Assembly (NCBI RefSeq): GCF_026155325.1
Contig: NZ_JAPFPW010000004.1
Location: 62,001-126,000 of the forward strand
Length of the DNA stretch: 64,000 nt
Direction of reading: 5' to 3'
From: Desulfobotulus pelophilus
GTDB lineage: Bacteria; Desulfobacterota; Desulfobacteria; Desulfobacterales; ASO4-4
This document shows, piece by piece, positions 17,531 to 26,499 of this stretch (positions are counted from its first letter, which is position 1; the number at the start of each line of letters is the position of its first letter). A program made the translations under genes and the position numbers. The notes beneath the pieces were generated by a model that saw only the letters and a program-made list of their open reading frames with translations, was not told the origin of the DNA and searched no databases.

Positions 17531-17552
17531 CAGGGCCGCCGTTGCGGCCCTG
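17531..17552 (+). terminator. intrinsic terminator of efp
   Basis: CAGGGCCGC (17531-17539) and GCGGCCCTG (17544-17552) form a 9-bp GC-rich stem with a CGTT loop, followed by AGTATTTT. It begins seven bases after the efp stop codon. Confidence 0.8.
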
Positions 17553-17668
17553 AGTATTTTGGGCTGGTATGGAGAAAAGAAAAGCGTTTTCCGGTGTATG
17601 GGCTTTTCCCATTGTTTACGTCTGTGCTTCCGGGATTCTTTATCGCTTCAGCAGGTAAGGTGCTTGCC

Positions 17669-19672
17669 ATGTTCCGATTTCACAGAATACTTCTAGTCGA
17701 TGATGATCCGGCTCTGCGGCGCTTGTTGCACCGCATGCTGACTCAGGAAGGGTATGCATGCTGTACCGCCGCCAATGCCACCGAGGCCATGGCAGAAGTG
17801 GCGGAAGAGGTTCCGGATCTTGTTATTTCGGATATCACCATGCCGGGCATGGATGGTATCGGTCTGATGAAGATGCTGCGTCATCACCATCCCGAGCTTG
17901 ATGTGATGATGATGACGGGTATGTCGGAAAAGTATAATTATGCAGATATTATCGAAGCCGGTGCCTCGGATTATGTGTGCAAGCCCTTTGACCGAAGGGA
18001 GATTCTGGCACGGATTCATCGTGTGGAGCGTGAACGGAAAGCCTTGAAGAGTTTGCGTGAGATGAATGCTTCCCTTGAGCGTATGGTTTCCGTTTCCGGT
18101 ACGCTTGCAGCCAGGGCGGAGGCCGCATCCAGAGCGAAAAGTGAGTTTCTGGCGGGTATCAGCCATGAAATCCGTACTCCTCTCAATGGGCTGATCGGTT
18201 TTACGGATTTGCTTCTCGATACCCGCCTGGACGAGGAGCAGCAGGAATTTCTGGGAATCATCCGTTCCAGCAGCGAGACCCTTCTGCAGCTTCTGAACGA
18301 TATCCTGGATTTTTCCCGCATCGAGGCGGGCCAGATGATCATGGAAGAGATTCCTTATGATCTTGAGCTTTTGTGCTTTGATGCCATGGAGGTGCTGCGT
18401 AGCCGCATGGATGCGCAAAAGGTTACCCTTATATCCCACTTTGATGACCTGGTGCCCGATCGTGTTGTGGGGGATCCTCAGAAACTCCGGCAGGTACTGA
18501 TCAACCTTCTTTCCAATGCGGTGAAGTTTACGGAAGAAGGTGAGATTGTTCTTTCCGTATGCATTGTTGAAGAAAAGGAGGGAAGACTCTCTCTCCGTTT
18601 CCGTGTGAAGGATACGGGTATAGGCATTCCGCCCGGGCAGGAAGAGGCTATTTTCGGTGCTTTCAGACAGGCAGAAGGTACCTGTACCCGTAGGTACGGT
18701 GGCTCAGGGCTCGGTCTTGCCATTTGCCGGAAGCTCGTGGAGATGATGGGAGGAAACATTGCTGCGGAGAACAATCCGGAAAAGGGCAGCACTTTCACCT
18801 TCACCATCAACGCCTCCCGTGACCGGGAAGTTCTGGTGACAAAGCAGGGCTCCAGCCTTGATCTTCGGGGCTACAGCATTTTTCTGGTGGACGGGCATCC
18901 CATGCAGGCGGAGATATCTGCCCAGTATCTCAAAACTTCCGGAGCTTCCGTTGCCGTTTTTCGGAGTGGAGAGGAAGTCCCCCTTCAACCCGTGCCGGAT
19001 CTGCTGGTGGTTTCCATCGATAATCCGGATAAGGGGCTGGAAGGCATGGGCATCAGGCTGCGGGGTGTTCCGGTTCTGGCCCTTTCCCGTCCTGTTCCCG
19101 GCAGTGCCGGTTTGTGCCGTAAATCCGGGTTTGCCGGATATCTGACAAGACCTGTTTCCCGTACTTTTCTCATTGAGATGGCGGCCCGCTTACTCGGTGA
19201 AGGCGGTGACGGAGAAATGCTGACCCGTCACCGTCTCCGGGAAGTCCGGAAAAAGAAATTCCGCATGCTGGTGGGCGAATTCGGACCGGGCGATGTTCTT
19301 GATTCCATGGTAGTTTCGTCCGGTTACAGAAGGCAGCAGGTTACGGATCCTTCCGCTCTTCTGGCGGCCTATGTGGCTGAAGAAGGGCATTTTGACGGGA
19401 TTCTTATCTGGTTTTCCAGTGAAATGAGTTCTCACCTGATATCCCGGATCCGTCATTGGGAGCAGCTGGCAGGAAAGCCACCTGTTCCGGTTTTCATCGT
19501 ATTTCCCGGTGGAAAAGGGGATGCCTTACCGGAAAAGGATGGAGATTCGATTTTTTGTACGGAGATGGAGGCTTTGCGCAGAGGCGGGCTCGATGCCTTT
19601 GTTCAGTCCTGTATCCTTTCCGGCCGTCCTGAAGTAAGGCAGGCTAAGGGCTTCGACAGAAAGAAGTCTTAG
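17669..19672 (+). CDS. soluble hybrid histidine kinase: receiver, kinase, two pseudo-receivers
   Basis: 667 aa from the ATG at 17669 (AAGGTG six bases upstream). Domains: an intact receiver (residues 5-120, D55 in PDLVISD, K105 in CKPF), a short coiled coil, HisKA with H166 in [12 protein letters not shown], and a HATPase_c domain with [16 protein letters not shown] and GGSGLGLAI. Two further receiver-like folds follow (about 400-510 and 530-650). In the first, the phosphoacceptor position in PDLLVVS is Ser; in the second, FDGILIW, it is Trp, so both should be unphosphorylatable. No TM helix or input domain is visible; the N-terminal receiver probably gates kinase activity. Orphan gene with no HPt or cognate regulator nearby. 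Confidence 0.88.
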   Translation: MFRFHRILLVDDDPALRRLLHRMLTQEGYACCTAANATEAMAEVAEEVPDLVISDITMPGMDGIGLMKMLRHHHPELDVMMMTGMSEKYNYADIIEAGASDYVCKPFDRREILARIHRVERERKALKSLREMNASLERMVSVSGTLAARAEAASRAKSEFLAGISHEIRTPLNGLIGFTDLLLDTRLDEEQQEFLGIIRSSSETLLQLLNDILDFSRIEAGQMIMEEIPYDLELLCFDAMEVLRSRMDAQKVTLISHFDDLVPDRVVGDPQKLRQVLINLLSNAVKFTEEGEIVLSVCIVEEKEGRLSLRFRVKDTGIGIPPGQEEAIFGAFRQAEGTCTRRYGGSGLGLAICRKLVEMMGGNIAAENNPEKGSTFTFTINASRDREVLVTKQGSSLDLRGYSIFLVDGHPMQAEISAQYLKTSGASVAVFRSGEEVPLQPVPDLLVVSIDNPDKGLEGMGIRLRGVPVLALSRPVPGSAGLCRKSGFAGYLTRPVSRTFLIEMAARLLGEGGDGEMLTRHRLREVRKKKFRMLVGEFGPGDVLDSMVVSSGYRRQQVTDPSALLAAYVAEEGHFDGILIWFSSEMSSHLISRIRHWEQLAGKPPVPVFIVFPGGKGDALPEKDGDSIFCTEMEALRRGGLDAFVQSCILSGRPEVRQAKGFDRKKS

Positions 19673-19710
19673 CCCTTCTGTTCTTTGTTTGTCAAAAACT
19701 GTCATCAGCC

Positions 19711-20766
19711 TTACAATCCATTCATTTTGGCGCATGCACGGCATGACTGTGGTACTGGGTGTTTGTCAAAAAAAGTCTTTTCAATGGCAGGGGCTTCCAG
19801 CAGGCGGCGTCTGCCCTCGCTGCAGTTGTCTATGCCTTTATAAAGATCTTCATGAAAATCCCTCCGGACCTGAAATGCCTCCCGGAATTGGCCGTAAAGG
19901 GTGTGATTCCATAGGGTATCAAATTCTTCTTCAAAAAGATTTCCCATGATCGCAAAGGGCGGATGCCCTGAACATCCAGGTTTCAGCGGTAGCTGAAGAA
20001 AGATGCAGGGGCTGACGGAACCATCTGCTCCAACGAAGACGCACTGGAGGGGATCATTGGCGCAGACGGCTTGCTCCACAGGCTGAACCCTGGCGCTGAT
20101 ATAGTTCTGAGCCTTTCGGATGGAAGTCCAGAGGGCGCGGAGACCGGCCCATTTTGTGCCGAGTCCGGGCCGGACATACTGGCGCTCATGGTCGGGTGTA
20201 GGCAGATAGGTCGCATTGATGGCAAGGCAGTCATCCATCTTGTATTCCCGGGCCATGGCGACCACCGCGGCCAATTCATGGATATTTTTGTCCTGTTGCA
20301 GAAAGCTCAGGGTAAGCTGGCAGGCGGCTCCGGATTCTTTCGCCAGTTCCCTGAAACGACGTATGTTTTTCATGATGGCTGAAAGATCCGAAGGAGGTCG
20401 CAGGGCTGCATGGGTTTCCTGTGTGGCTCCGCTTACGGAAACCGTGAGCTGGGAAAGTCCGGCTGTGAGGAGGTTCCTGCTTCGTTTTTCATCCAGAAGG
20501 GATCCGTTGGTGGTAAGGGCACAGCGGGTTCCTGTCTGTTGGATAGCTTCCACTATGGCAGCGATGCTGGGATGGCAGAGAGGTTCACCCCATCCCTGGA
20601 TCTGTACCATTTCTGCCCTGGCAGCCAGTGGCAGTATGCGGTGCAGCTGGTCCATGGGTAAATGGCGGTTTTCCCAGTGTTGTGCAAACGCCGTGCGAGG
20701 GCAGGTGGGGCATCGGAGGGTGCAGCAGGTACTGGGTTCAATTTGCAGAACAAGAAAGTCTTTCAT
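19711..20766 (-). CDS. radical SAM protein with SPASM-like C-terminus
   Basis: 351 aa. The 4Fe-4S/SAM motif is C15-x3-C19-x2-C22 (CTLRCPTC), followed by GWGEPL, a GGEP equivalent, and ALTTNGSLL and LTVSVSGATQ as expected for the partial TIM barrel. The C-terminal part has Cys in CANDPLQC, GSVSPCIFL, NCSEGRR and SCRACAK, compatible with a SPASM/twitch auxiliary cluster. Family members modify peptides or small metabolites. It starts three bases after the histone-deacetylase-like gene, so the two form an operon. No precursor peptide gene is visible. Exact substrate unknown. Confidence 0.87.
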   Translation of the reverse strand: MKDFLVLQIEPSTCCTLRCPTCPRTAFAQHWENRHLPMDQLHRILPLAARAEMVQIQGWGEPLCHPSIAAIVEAIQQTGTRCALTTNGSLLDEKRSRNLLTAGLSQLTVSVSGATQETHAALRPPSDLSAIMKNIRRFRELAKESGAACQLTLSFLQQDKNIHELAAVVAMAREYKMDDCLAINATYLPTPDHERQYVRPGLGTKWAGLRALWTSIRKAQNYISARVQPVEQAVCANDPLQCVFVGADGSVSPCIFLQLPLKPGCSGHPPFAIMGNLFEEEFDTLWNHTLYGQFREAFQVRRDFHEDLYKGIDNCSEGRRRLLEAPAIEKTFFDKHPVPQSCRACAKMNGL

Positions 20767-20769
20767 GGC

Positions 20770-21510
20770 TCAGGCCATCCCTTCCATAAGCGCCCTTGCA
20801 TTTTTCCCCAGAACGCTGTGGTTGTATCCTCCTTCGAGCAGGGCGAACAGCCCGGCATGGCAGCGTTGTGCGGCTTCCTTTGCCCATTGTCCCATGACAA
20901 AATAATCTTCTGTTTCCAGAAGTCCCCCCCAGTCTTTCTTGTGATGGTCGAATCCTGCTGATATGCCGATGATATCCGCTTCTACTTCTGCCAGACGGGT
21001 TGTCACATCATGGAGATAGTCCTTGCGGTTGCGGTCCATGGGATTGTGCAGGCTGACCCATGGAAGGGGACCGAGGATGTTGGTGGTGCCATCTCCGAAG
21101 TGAAGATCGAAGTCCAGCACATGGGCCCTTTCAATCAGTCCTTCGGCCTTCATGGCCAGCATGGCCACGGCCATGTTGGAAAAATAGCAGAAACCCCAGC
21201 AGCTGTCCCTTGATGCATGATGGCCGGGTGGCCGTATGAGACCGAAAACCGGTTCCCGAAAACTCATGCGGGCCGTAAGAATGGCGGCACCGGCTGCCAG
21301 GGCTGCTATTTCAAAGACTCCTTCTGCCCGTACTTCATTGAGGAGATCCGGGCTGTGGGCCCGGAGAAGTTCTGCCTCCGTGGCGGGTTCCGGTGAAATA
21401 AAAACGGCCATGTCTTCAATCTCCTGCACAATGGCCTGCATGCGTCCGGCTTCTGCGGCAGGATCTCTGGAATACACTTCATAAAAAGCGGGGTCGAAGA
21501 CTACTTTCAT
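20770..21510 (-). CDS. histone deacetylase superfamily protein (amidohydrolase)
   Basis: 246 aa from the ATG at 21510, with GGGAGG seven bases upstream. The zinc-dependent deacetylase core is present: RPPGHHAS (tandem His), VLDFDLHFGDGT (Asp/His zinc ligands), SAGFDHHKKD and LLEGGYN. Bacterial relatives deacetylate acetylpolyamines or, as AcuC, acetyl-CoA synthetase. It is shorter than AcuC (about 370 aa), nearer to the compact deacetylases. Operon with the radical SAM gene; the upstream 39 codons in frame lack support. Confidence 0.9.
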   Translation of the reverse strand: MKVVFDPAFYEVYSRDPAAEAGRMQAIVQEIEDMAVFISPEPATEAELLRAHSPDLLNEVRAEGVFEIAALAAGAAILTARMSFREPVFGLIRPPGHHASRDSCWGFCYFSNMAVAMLAMKAEGLIERAHVLDFDLHFGDGTTNILGPLPWVSLHNPMDRNRKDYLHDVTTRLAEVEADIIGISAGFDHHKKDWGGLLETEDYFVMGQWAKEAAQRCHAGLFALLEGGYNHSVLGKNARALMEGMA

Positions 21511-21955
21511 GGGAAAACCTCCCTGAAGTCGGCGTTGAATGCCATTGTCTGCCTGAGGGCTGGTGATCGTATTCTCTAGGGACGGACGACGCCTTACTGT
21601 AGCACGGGATCTTGCCTGTGCAAACAAGGTCTGATTTTTTTGGGGGGTATATTGGTTTCTGAACTATATGGTATTTCAGCCATGGTGAGCTGAATTCGGA
21701 AAAAGGCAGTCCTTGGTTGCAGGTACAGGACTTGCTTCTGCCAGCCGTCTGGCATTCAACCGGATCTTTGGCTGCTAACCGCCTGAAAAATTATGCTAAA
21801 TTTATGATCAGAATGGATGGGCAAGGGTCGCTGTATCGAACTGCTGATCTGATATGGGGAAGGGATATGACTCTTGCTTTATCTGGTAAAAGAGTCTAGT
21901 AAGCAGCATAGGGTATACCCCTATAGGCTATTAATGCGGAAACGGGAGATTGTCC
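21511..21955. other. 445-base divergent intergenic region
   Basis: Lies between the deacetylase gene (minus) and the csoR-like gene (plus). The right end holds the CsoR promoter and operator candidate, annotated separately. In 21511-21870 I see no gene with a supported start; a 60-codon ORF at 21717-21899 lacks an SD and runs into the promoter. Confidence 0.4.
21874..21930 (+). promoter_or_regulatory. promoter and CsoR-type operator of the metal operon
   Basis: TTGCTT (21874-21879), a 17-base spacer and TAGTAA (21897-21902) form a plausible sigma70 promoter. Overlapping the expected start of transcription are the palindromes GGGTATACCC (21911-21920) and CCTATAGG (21920-21927), giving an A/T-flanked C-run/G-run pattern like known CsoR operators. 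Autoregulation by the adjacent CsoR-like protein is the simplest reading. Confidence 0.5.
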
Positions 21956-22228
21956 ATGGGATTGTGCGGAACAGATCAGGATAAAGAGCGTCTTATCAAA
22001 AGACTGGGCAGAATTGAAGGCCAGGTGAGGGGGCTTTGCGCCATGGTGGAACAGGACAGAGACTGCATTGATGTACTTAGGCAGATCAACTCCGTTTCCG
22101 GTGCACTCCGGGGTGTATGGATACAGGTTATCGGAGATCACCTGAAAGGTTGCATAGCTAAGGCGGCTCTTGAACATGATGAGGAACTGATTGATGAGCT
22201 TATGGAACATTTGCAAAAAATCCGGTGA
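21956..22228 (+). CDS. CsoR-family metal-sensing repressor
   Basis: 90 aa, all-helical DUF156 family. These repressors release DNA when they bind Cu(I), Ni, or other effectors. The metal site is C37, H62 and C66 (RDCIDVL and GDHLKGC), the same C-H-C set and nearly the same numbering as the Cu(I) sensor CsoR of Mycobacterium tuberculosis (C36-H61-C65). The N-terminus has the usual RLKRLGRIEGQVRG-like helix. The ATG at 21956 has GGGAGA six bases upstream. First gene of an operon with the P-type ATPase and ArsC-like genes. Confidence 0.9.
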   Translation: MGLCGTDQDKERLIKRLGRIEGQVRGLCAMVEQDRDCIDVLRQINSVSGALRGVWIQVIGDHLKGCIAKAALEHDEELIDELMEHLQKIR

Positions 22229-22274
22229 GAGTCAGCCTGTCTTTATTCTACTGTAACGTACAGGAGCAAAATTT

Positions 22275-24209
22275 ATGATAGGACGTTTTGCCAGACTGGG
22301 TGTTTACGAGGACTTGCTGCAGAGCAAAGATTTCATGAAGTTGGGGATGGGAGCTTTGCTGGCCTTTGCCGGTTTTCTTCTGTCTGAATTCATGCCGGAG
22401 TACCCTGTAGTGGCTCAGGGCCTTATTCTGATTTCCGTTGCCATCAATGGGCTGCCCGTCATTGCCGGTGCCGTAAAAGGGCTGATGGAAAAGAAGGTGA
22501 ATGTGGATGAGCTGGTGTCTCTTGCCATTCTTGCCTGTCTTGTGAGCGGAGAATTTCTGACGGCCGCAGTTGTCAGCTGCATCATGGTGCTGGGTAGTCT
22601 GGTGGAAGAGATGACAGCAGCTTCTGCCCGCAGATCCATACAGGCCCTGGTGAAGGTGTCTCCCCTTCATGCCACCGTAGTGAGGGGAAATCACGAAGAG
22701 CGGGTACCCGTTGAGAGTGTACGGGCAGGAGACCATCTGATCATCCGTCCGGGCGAGCAGATACCCGTGGATGGCCTTGTTATCCGTGGGCTTTCAGCTG
22801 TGGATCAGTCTGTTATAACCGGAGAAGCCATTCCCGTGGAAAAGAAAGCGGATGATTTCCTCTATGCCGGTACCATGAATCAGAATGGCGTTTTGTGGAT
22901 GCGGACGGAAAAGGTGGGACAGGATACTACTCTGGGGCAGGTGATCCGCCTTGTGGAGAAAGCGGAAGCGGCCCGCCCGGAAACCGTTCCTTTTATTGAC
23001 CGGTTTGCGCGGTATTTTACTCCCCTTGTTCTGCTTTGTGCCATCGCCGCATGGGTAATAACCGGTGACGCTACAAGAGCTGTGGCTGTACTCATTGTCG
23101 GATGCCCCTGTGCGTTAATTCTGGCTGTTCCGACGGCTACGGTTGCGGCCATCGGCCGGGCGGCACGGGCGGGGATTCTGGTGAAAGACGGGGTGCATAT
23201 GGAGGCTGTGGGACGGGTTGACATCCTTGTTTTTGATAAAACGGGCACCCTTACGGAAGGACGGCCCAGGGTGAAGACCCTTATCACTGCAGAGGGCGTG
23301 GCACCGGAGCACCTGCTGCAGATGGCCGCCAGTGTGGAGAACCATGCCAGCCATCCTCTGGCAGGGGCTGTGCTCAGGGCTGCAGAGGAAGCAGGAATTA
23401 TTGTCAGCCCTGCTGACAACCCGGGAATGGTTCCGGGACTTGGCGTGCAGGGTCAGGTGGATGGTGTTCTTGTGGAGGTGGGAAGTGCCGGTTTTTGTGG
23501 TGGTATGTCGGCTGTGCCGGAAGGACTGAAGGGCCCACTGGAAGCCGCCATGCAGGAAGGCAGCACGCCTCTCATGGTGTGGAAGGAAAAAAAGGCACTG
23601 GGGATGATCTGTGTGGCAGACCGTGTCCGGCATGGGGTGGCAGAAACCATTACAGAGTTGAAAGAGGCAGGAATTCAGCATATTGCCGTATTATCCGGAG
23701 ATCATGCCGCATCCGTTGAAAGGGTTGGAAAGGAGACGGGGATCCGTATATTGTGGTCCGGTTTGAAGCCTGAAGAAAAGCTGGAGCAGATTCTTACCCT
23801 GAAAGGCGAAAAAGGAAGGGTTGTTTTTGTGGGAGACGGTATCAATGATGCTCCGGCTCTGGCAGCAGCGGATACGGGCATTGCCATGGGCGCCATGGGA
23901 ACGGAAGTGGCATTGGAAACGGCAGATATTGCTTTGATGGGGGATGATATCTCACGGCTGCCTTTTCTTATTCACCTGAGCCGCAGGATGATGGGAGTGA
24001 TCCGGTTTAATATCGCTTTTGCCCTTATATTTAATATCCTTGCTGTTTTCGCCAGTGGTGCTGGCTTGATCACACCCATCATGGGGGCAGTGGTACATAA
24101 TGTCGGTTCCGTGCTGGTGGTGCTTTCATCCGCCAGTCTGGGTTTTCTGGCGGAGAAAAAGGGAAACACATTCAGGGGCTCATCCTTTCCTAACAGAAAG
24201 CCTGTATAA
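22275..24209 (+). CDS. P1B-type heavy-metal transporting ATPase
   Basis: 644 aa. It has the full P-type core: TGE (182-184) in the actuator domain, the metal-site CPC (277-279) in TM6, the phosphorylated DKTGT (321-325), the P1B-specific SHPLA, and GDGINDAP. No N-terminal heavy-metal-binding (HMA) domain is present; the protein starts almost directly with TM helices. The last TM reads HNVGSVLVV, unlike the MxxSS of Cu(I) exporters CopA and unlike ZntA; it resembles CtpC-type exporters linked to Mn or Zn. The CsoR partner suggests Cu(I). The metal is therefore unresolved. AGGAG precedes the start. Confidence 0.9.
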   Translation: MIGRFARLGVYEDLLQSKDFMKLGMGALLAFAGFLLSEFMPEYPVVAQGLILISVAINGLPVIAGAVKGLMEKKVNVDELVSLAILACLVSGEFLTAAVVSCIMVLGSLVEEMTAASARRSIQALVKVSPLHATVVRGNHEERVPVESVRAGDHLIIRPGEQIPVDGLVIRGLSAVDQSVITGEAIPVEKKADDFLYAGTMNQNGVLWMRTEKVGQDTTLGQVIRLVEKAEAARPETVPFIDRFARYFTPLVLLCAIAAWVITGDATRAVAVLIVGCPCALILAVPTATVAAIGRAARAGILVKDGVHMEAVGRVDILVFDKTGTLTEGRPRVKTLITAEGVAPEHLLQMAASVENHASHPLAGAVLRAAEEAGIIVSPADNPGMVPGLGVQGQVDGVLVEVGSAGFCGGMSAVPEGLKGPLEAAMQEGSTPLMVWKEKKALGMICVADRVRHGVAETITELKEAGIQHIAVLSGDHAASVERVGKETGIRILWSGLKPEEKLEQILTLKGEKGRVVFVGDGINDAPALAAADTGIAMGAMGTEVALETADIALMGDDISRLPFLIHLSRRMMGVIRFNIAFALIFNILAVFASGAGLITPIMGAVVHNVGSVLVVLSSASLGFLAEKKGNTFRGSSFPNRKPV

Positions 24210-24251
24210 ATGGTTTGGAAGCCTTGTTTCATTTACGAAAGGAGACCTGTT

Positions 24252-24689
24252 ATGTCCGAACATAAGAAACTGGTAATTTTTCTCTGCAATGGTAACACCA
24301 TTCGCAGTCAGATGGCCGAAGGCCTGCTCAACCATATGGGGGGTGACCGTTTTACGGCCGTCAGTGCGGGTGTGGAACCCGGCGAAAGGGTTCATCCCAT
24401 GGCCATTGCCGTACTGGCGGAAGAAGGTATGGATATCAGCAGCCATCAGCCTAAAGGTATCGGTGTGTATCTGGGGAAGGAGGCTGTTCTGCATATGATT
24501 ACCGTATGCGATAAGGCGCAGCAGTCCTGTCCCCGTGTTTGGCCGGGGCTGCCCGAAGGCAACCGTCACCACTGGATGCTGGATAATCCTTCCGGGGCGG
24601 AAGGTTCCGAGGAGGAAAAACTGGCTGCCTTCAGAAAAGTGAGGGACGACCTGAAGGCAAAAATCCGGGACTGGCTCAGAAAAGTCTGA
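24252..24689 (+). CDS. ArsC-like arsenate reductase / low-molecular-weight phosphatase fold
   Basis: 145 aa from the ATG at 24252 (AGGAG nine bases upstream). The P-loop C12-x5-R18 (CNGNTIR) and the two later Cys, C86 and C93 (CDKAQQSC), match the three-Cys relay of thioredoxin-coupled ArsC. The loop wording differs from the usual CTGNS, so a phosphatase role remains possible. Part of the CsoR/ATPase operon, which is unusual because arsR-arsB-type genes are absent nearby. Ends before a perfect 11-bp hairpin. Confidence 0.85.
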   Translation: MSEHKKLVIFLCNGNTIRSQMAEGLLNHMGGDRFTAVSAGVEPGERVHPMAIAVLAEEGMDISSHQPKGIGVYLGKEAVLHMITVCDKAQQSCPRVWPGLPEGNRHHWMLDNPSGAEGSEEEKLAAFRKVRDDLKAKIRDWLRKV

Positions 24690-24756
24690 ATTCTGCGTCA
24701 GGCTTCCCGTTGGATAGAAGATCTTTCCTTCCCGTTAGTTATGAAAGAGGTTGTCC

Positions 24757-24785
24757 CGGCCCCTGCCATCCTGAGGCAGGGGCCG
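24757..24785. terminator. strong hairpin between convergent arsC-like and dksA-like genes
   Basis: CGGCCCCTGCC (24757-24767) and GGCAGGGGCCG (24775-24785) form a perfect 11-bp stem with a seven-base loop. Neither side has a T run, so it is a transcript-end or blocking hairpin rather than a textbook intrinsic terminator. It sits between two genes that face each other. Confidence 0.55.
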
Positions 24786-24858
24786 AAGGAGAATGATTGC
24801 GGGGGATTCACTGGGAGCAGGAGTTTGGCTGTTCTGGTGGAACCATAGCGGATCAGCC

Positions 24859-25284
24859 CTAAGAAAGGGCCATCATTCCTCCCCTTTTTTCCCTGAGCTG
24901 CTGGGCTTCAAAGCTGAAAATGGCATCCGGAACAGCCAGCAGGCGGGGAATGCCTATGGGTTCTCCCGTCAGGCTGCAATAGCCGTAATCCCCTTCTTCA
25001 AGAAGGCGCAGCGCTTCGGTGTTTCTGTCCAGTACTTCCCGGAATCGGACCTGAACCCGTAGTTGCTGCTCCCTCCATATTTCCGATACGCTTCGATCCA
25101 CCATATCGGATACCTGCAGAAAATCCGTTTCCCGGATTTCTCTCAGCTGCCTGCGGGCCTCCTGCACCAGTGCTTCCCTCTGTTCCAGAAGACGTTTTCG
25201 GAACCATGCCTTCTGTTTCCCGTTCATGTAGGGTTCTTTTTCATGGGGCTGATAGGTTTCCAGGGTAATCATGGATAGGGCCAT
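24859..25284 (-). CDS. DksA/TraR-family protein lacking zinc ligands
   Basis: 141 aa from the ATG at 25284 (AAGGAG seven bases upstream). A long N-terminal helical hairpin (about 20-90) includes DFLQVSDMVDRS at the coiled-coil tip, the part that enters the RNA polymerase secondary channel. The C-terminal zinc-finger segment YGYCSLTGEPIGIPRL aligns with E. coli DksA, but the four ligand positions are C, T, S and A rather than four Cys. It is thus a zinc-independent DksA, by analogy with the CxxT-type paralogue DksA2 of Pseudomonas aeruginosa. Probably a global transcription regulator under zinc limitation or stress. Confidence 0.85.
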   Translation of the reverse strand: MALSMITLETYQPHEKEPYMNGKQKAWFRKRLLEQREALVQEARRQLREIRETDFLQVSDMVDRSVSEIWREQQLRVQVRFREVLDRNTEALRLLEEGDYGYCSLTGEPIGIPRLLAVPDAIFSFEAQQLREKRGGMMALS

Positions 25285-25595
25285 CGTCATACTCCTTTTC
25301 TGATGTTGACTCTTCTGATTCCACTGCCTGCAGGATAGGGCGGCTCTGTTGGAGGAAGATGAGGCCTCCGTTAAAAAATCGTCATTTGCTTGCTTTTTTA
25401 TGGGAAAGCCGGTTCAGACGGGTGGCGTGGTTTCTGTTGCCCGGATTCTGTGTCCCCGTTCATCAGCCCAAAGAGTCTCGGAGGGCTTGCGGCAGGGGAG
25501 GAAAGGGACTAAGGGAGAAGGGTGGGAGGGCATGCAGTTCCAGGGCCCTGCTTCCCTTTTTTTGTATAAAAGGAAGATGGCGATGGAGGGTGGTT
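25285..25595. other. 311-base divergent intergenic region
   Basis: Separates the dksA-like gene (minus) and the SGNH hydrolase gene (plus). The plus frame is open through most of it but lacks an SD before 25596. A palindrome-like CCTTTTTTT/TATAAAAGG at about 25555-25573 is the only structure noticed; its TATAAA could serve as a -10 element. Confidence 0.35.
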
Positions 25596-26345
25596 ATGGC
25601 TGAGTTCCTGCTTCGATGGCTTGTGAATCTGAGTCTTCTGTTCAGTCCTTTTTTTCTGGTGCAAGGCTGGTGGCTCTGCCGTACCATTCCACGCTTACCC
25701 GAAGCTGACGGGCCGGTCAGGGGCCGGGTACCGGGCCGGGCACCGGGTTTTCATATCCTGCTCATTGGAGAATCCACCGCTGCTGGTGTGGGAGCAGCAA
25801 GCCAGAAAGAAGCCCTTGCCGGTCAGCTGGCCAAGGCTTCTGCGGAGCGTGCGGGTTGTGAAGTCTTCTGGCAGGTTCTCGGCCGGAACGGTCTGACTGC
25901 AAGGGATGCCTGTACTTTGGTGGCAGGAAGCAGAGTCTTCTTTTCCCCGGATGTGGTGGTTCTGGTTCTGGGGGTGAATGATGTGGTGCGGATGAGAAGT
26001 GCCTCTGTCTGGCGCAAGGACCTCCGTGCTCTGATCTCTCTTTTGCGCAGAAGATGGGAAGCTGTTCCTGTGGTGCTGGCAGGGGTCCCGCCAGTGGGCC
26101 TTTTCCCGGCCCTTCCCCAGCCATTGAGGGAAATTCTGGGGTTGCGTGGCCGGATGCTTGATGCGGTCAGTCGGAGTCTGGCGGAAAAGAGTTCGGGTGT
26201 GAGCCATGCCGCTGGCCCCGTTGGCGTCCATCCCGAACCGGAGTTTTTTTGCAGCGACGGCTTCCATCCTTCTCCGGTGGGATATGCGATCTGGGGGCGG
26301 TATCTTGCAGAAGTACTGGTGCCTGAAATCTGCATGGATCAGTGA
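25596..26345 (+). CDS. SGNH/GDSL-family hydrolase, membrane-anchored
   Basis: 249 aa from the ATG at 25596 (GGAGGG five bases upstream). The N-terminus is a signal anchor (LLRWLVNLSLLFSPFFLVQG). SGNH blocks follow: block I LLIGESTAAGVGA with the Ser in GES, block III GVNDVV with the Asn, and block V SDGFHPSPVGY with the Asp-His pair. Enzymes of this fold are esterases, lipases or carbohydrate acetylesterases. It is a periplasmic or exported hydrolase of unknown substrate. Confidence 0.87.
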   Translation: MAEFLLRWLVNLSLLFSPFFLVQGWWLCRTIPRLPEADGPVRGRVPGRAPGFHILLIGESTAAGVGAASQKEALAGQLAKASAERAGCEVFWQVLGRNGLTARDACTLVAGSRVFFSPDVVVLVLGVNDVVRMRSASVWRKDLRALISLLRRRWEAVPVVLAGVPPVGLFPALPQPLREILGLRGRMLDAVSRSLAEKSSGVSHAAGPVGVHPEPEFFCSDGFHPSPVGYAIWGRYLAEVLVPEICMDQ

Positions 26346-26499
26346 TGTAATCAGGAGCCCTATCCCCGATGCTTCTCCGAATGGGTTGTTTATGGCCAGC
26401 GGTGAAGAAGCAGAATATCTGGATTGTTGACCGAGAGATAAAAAGGCCATGGATGTTTTGTTTCATGGCCGATCATTGCAGAAGAAGGAGGAAACTGGT

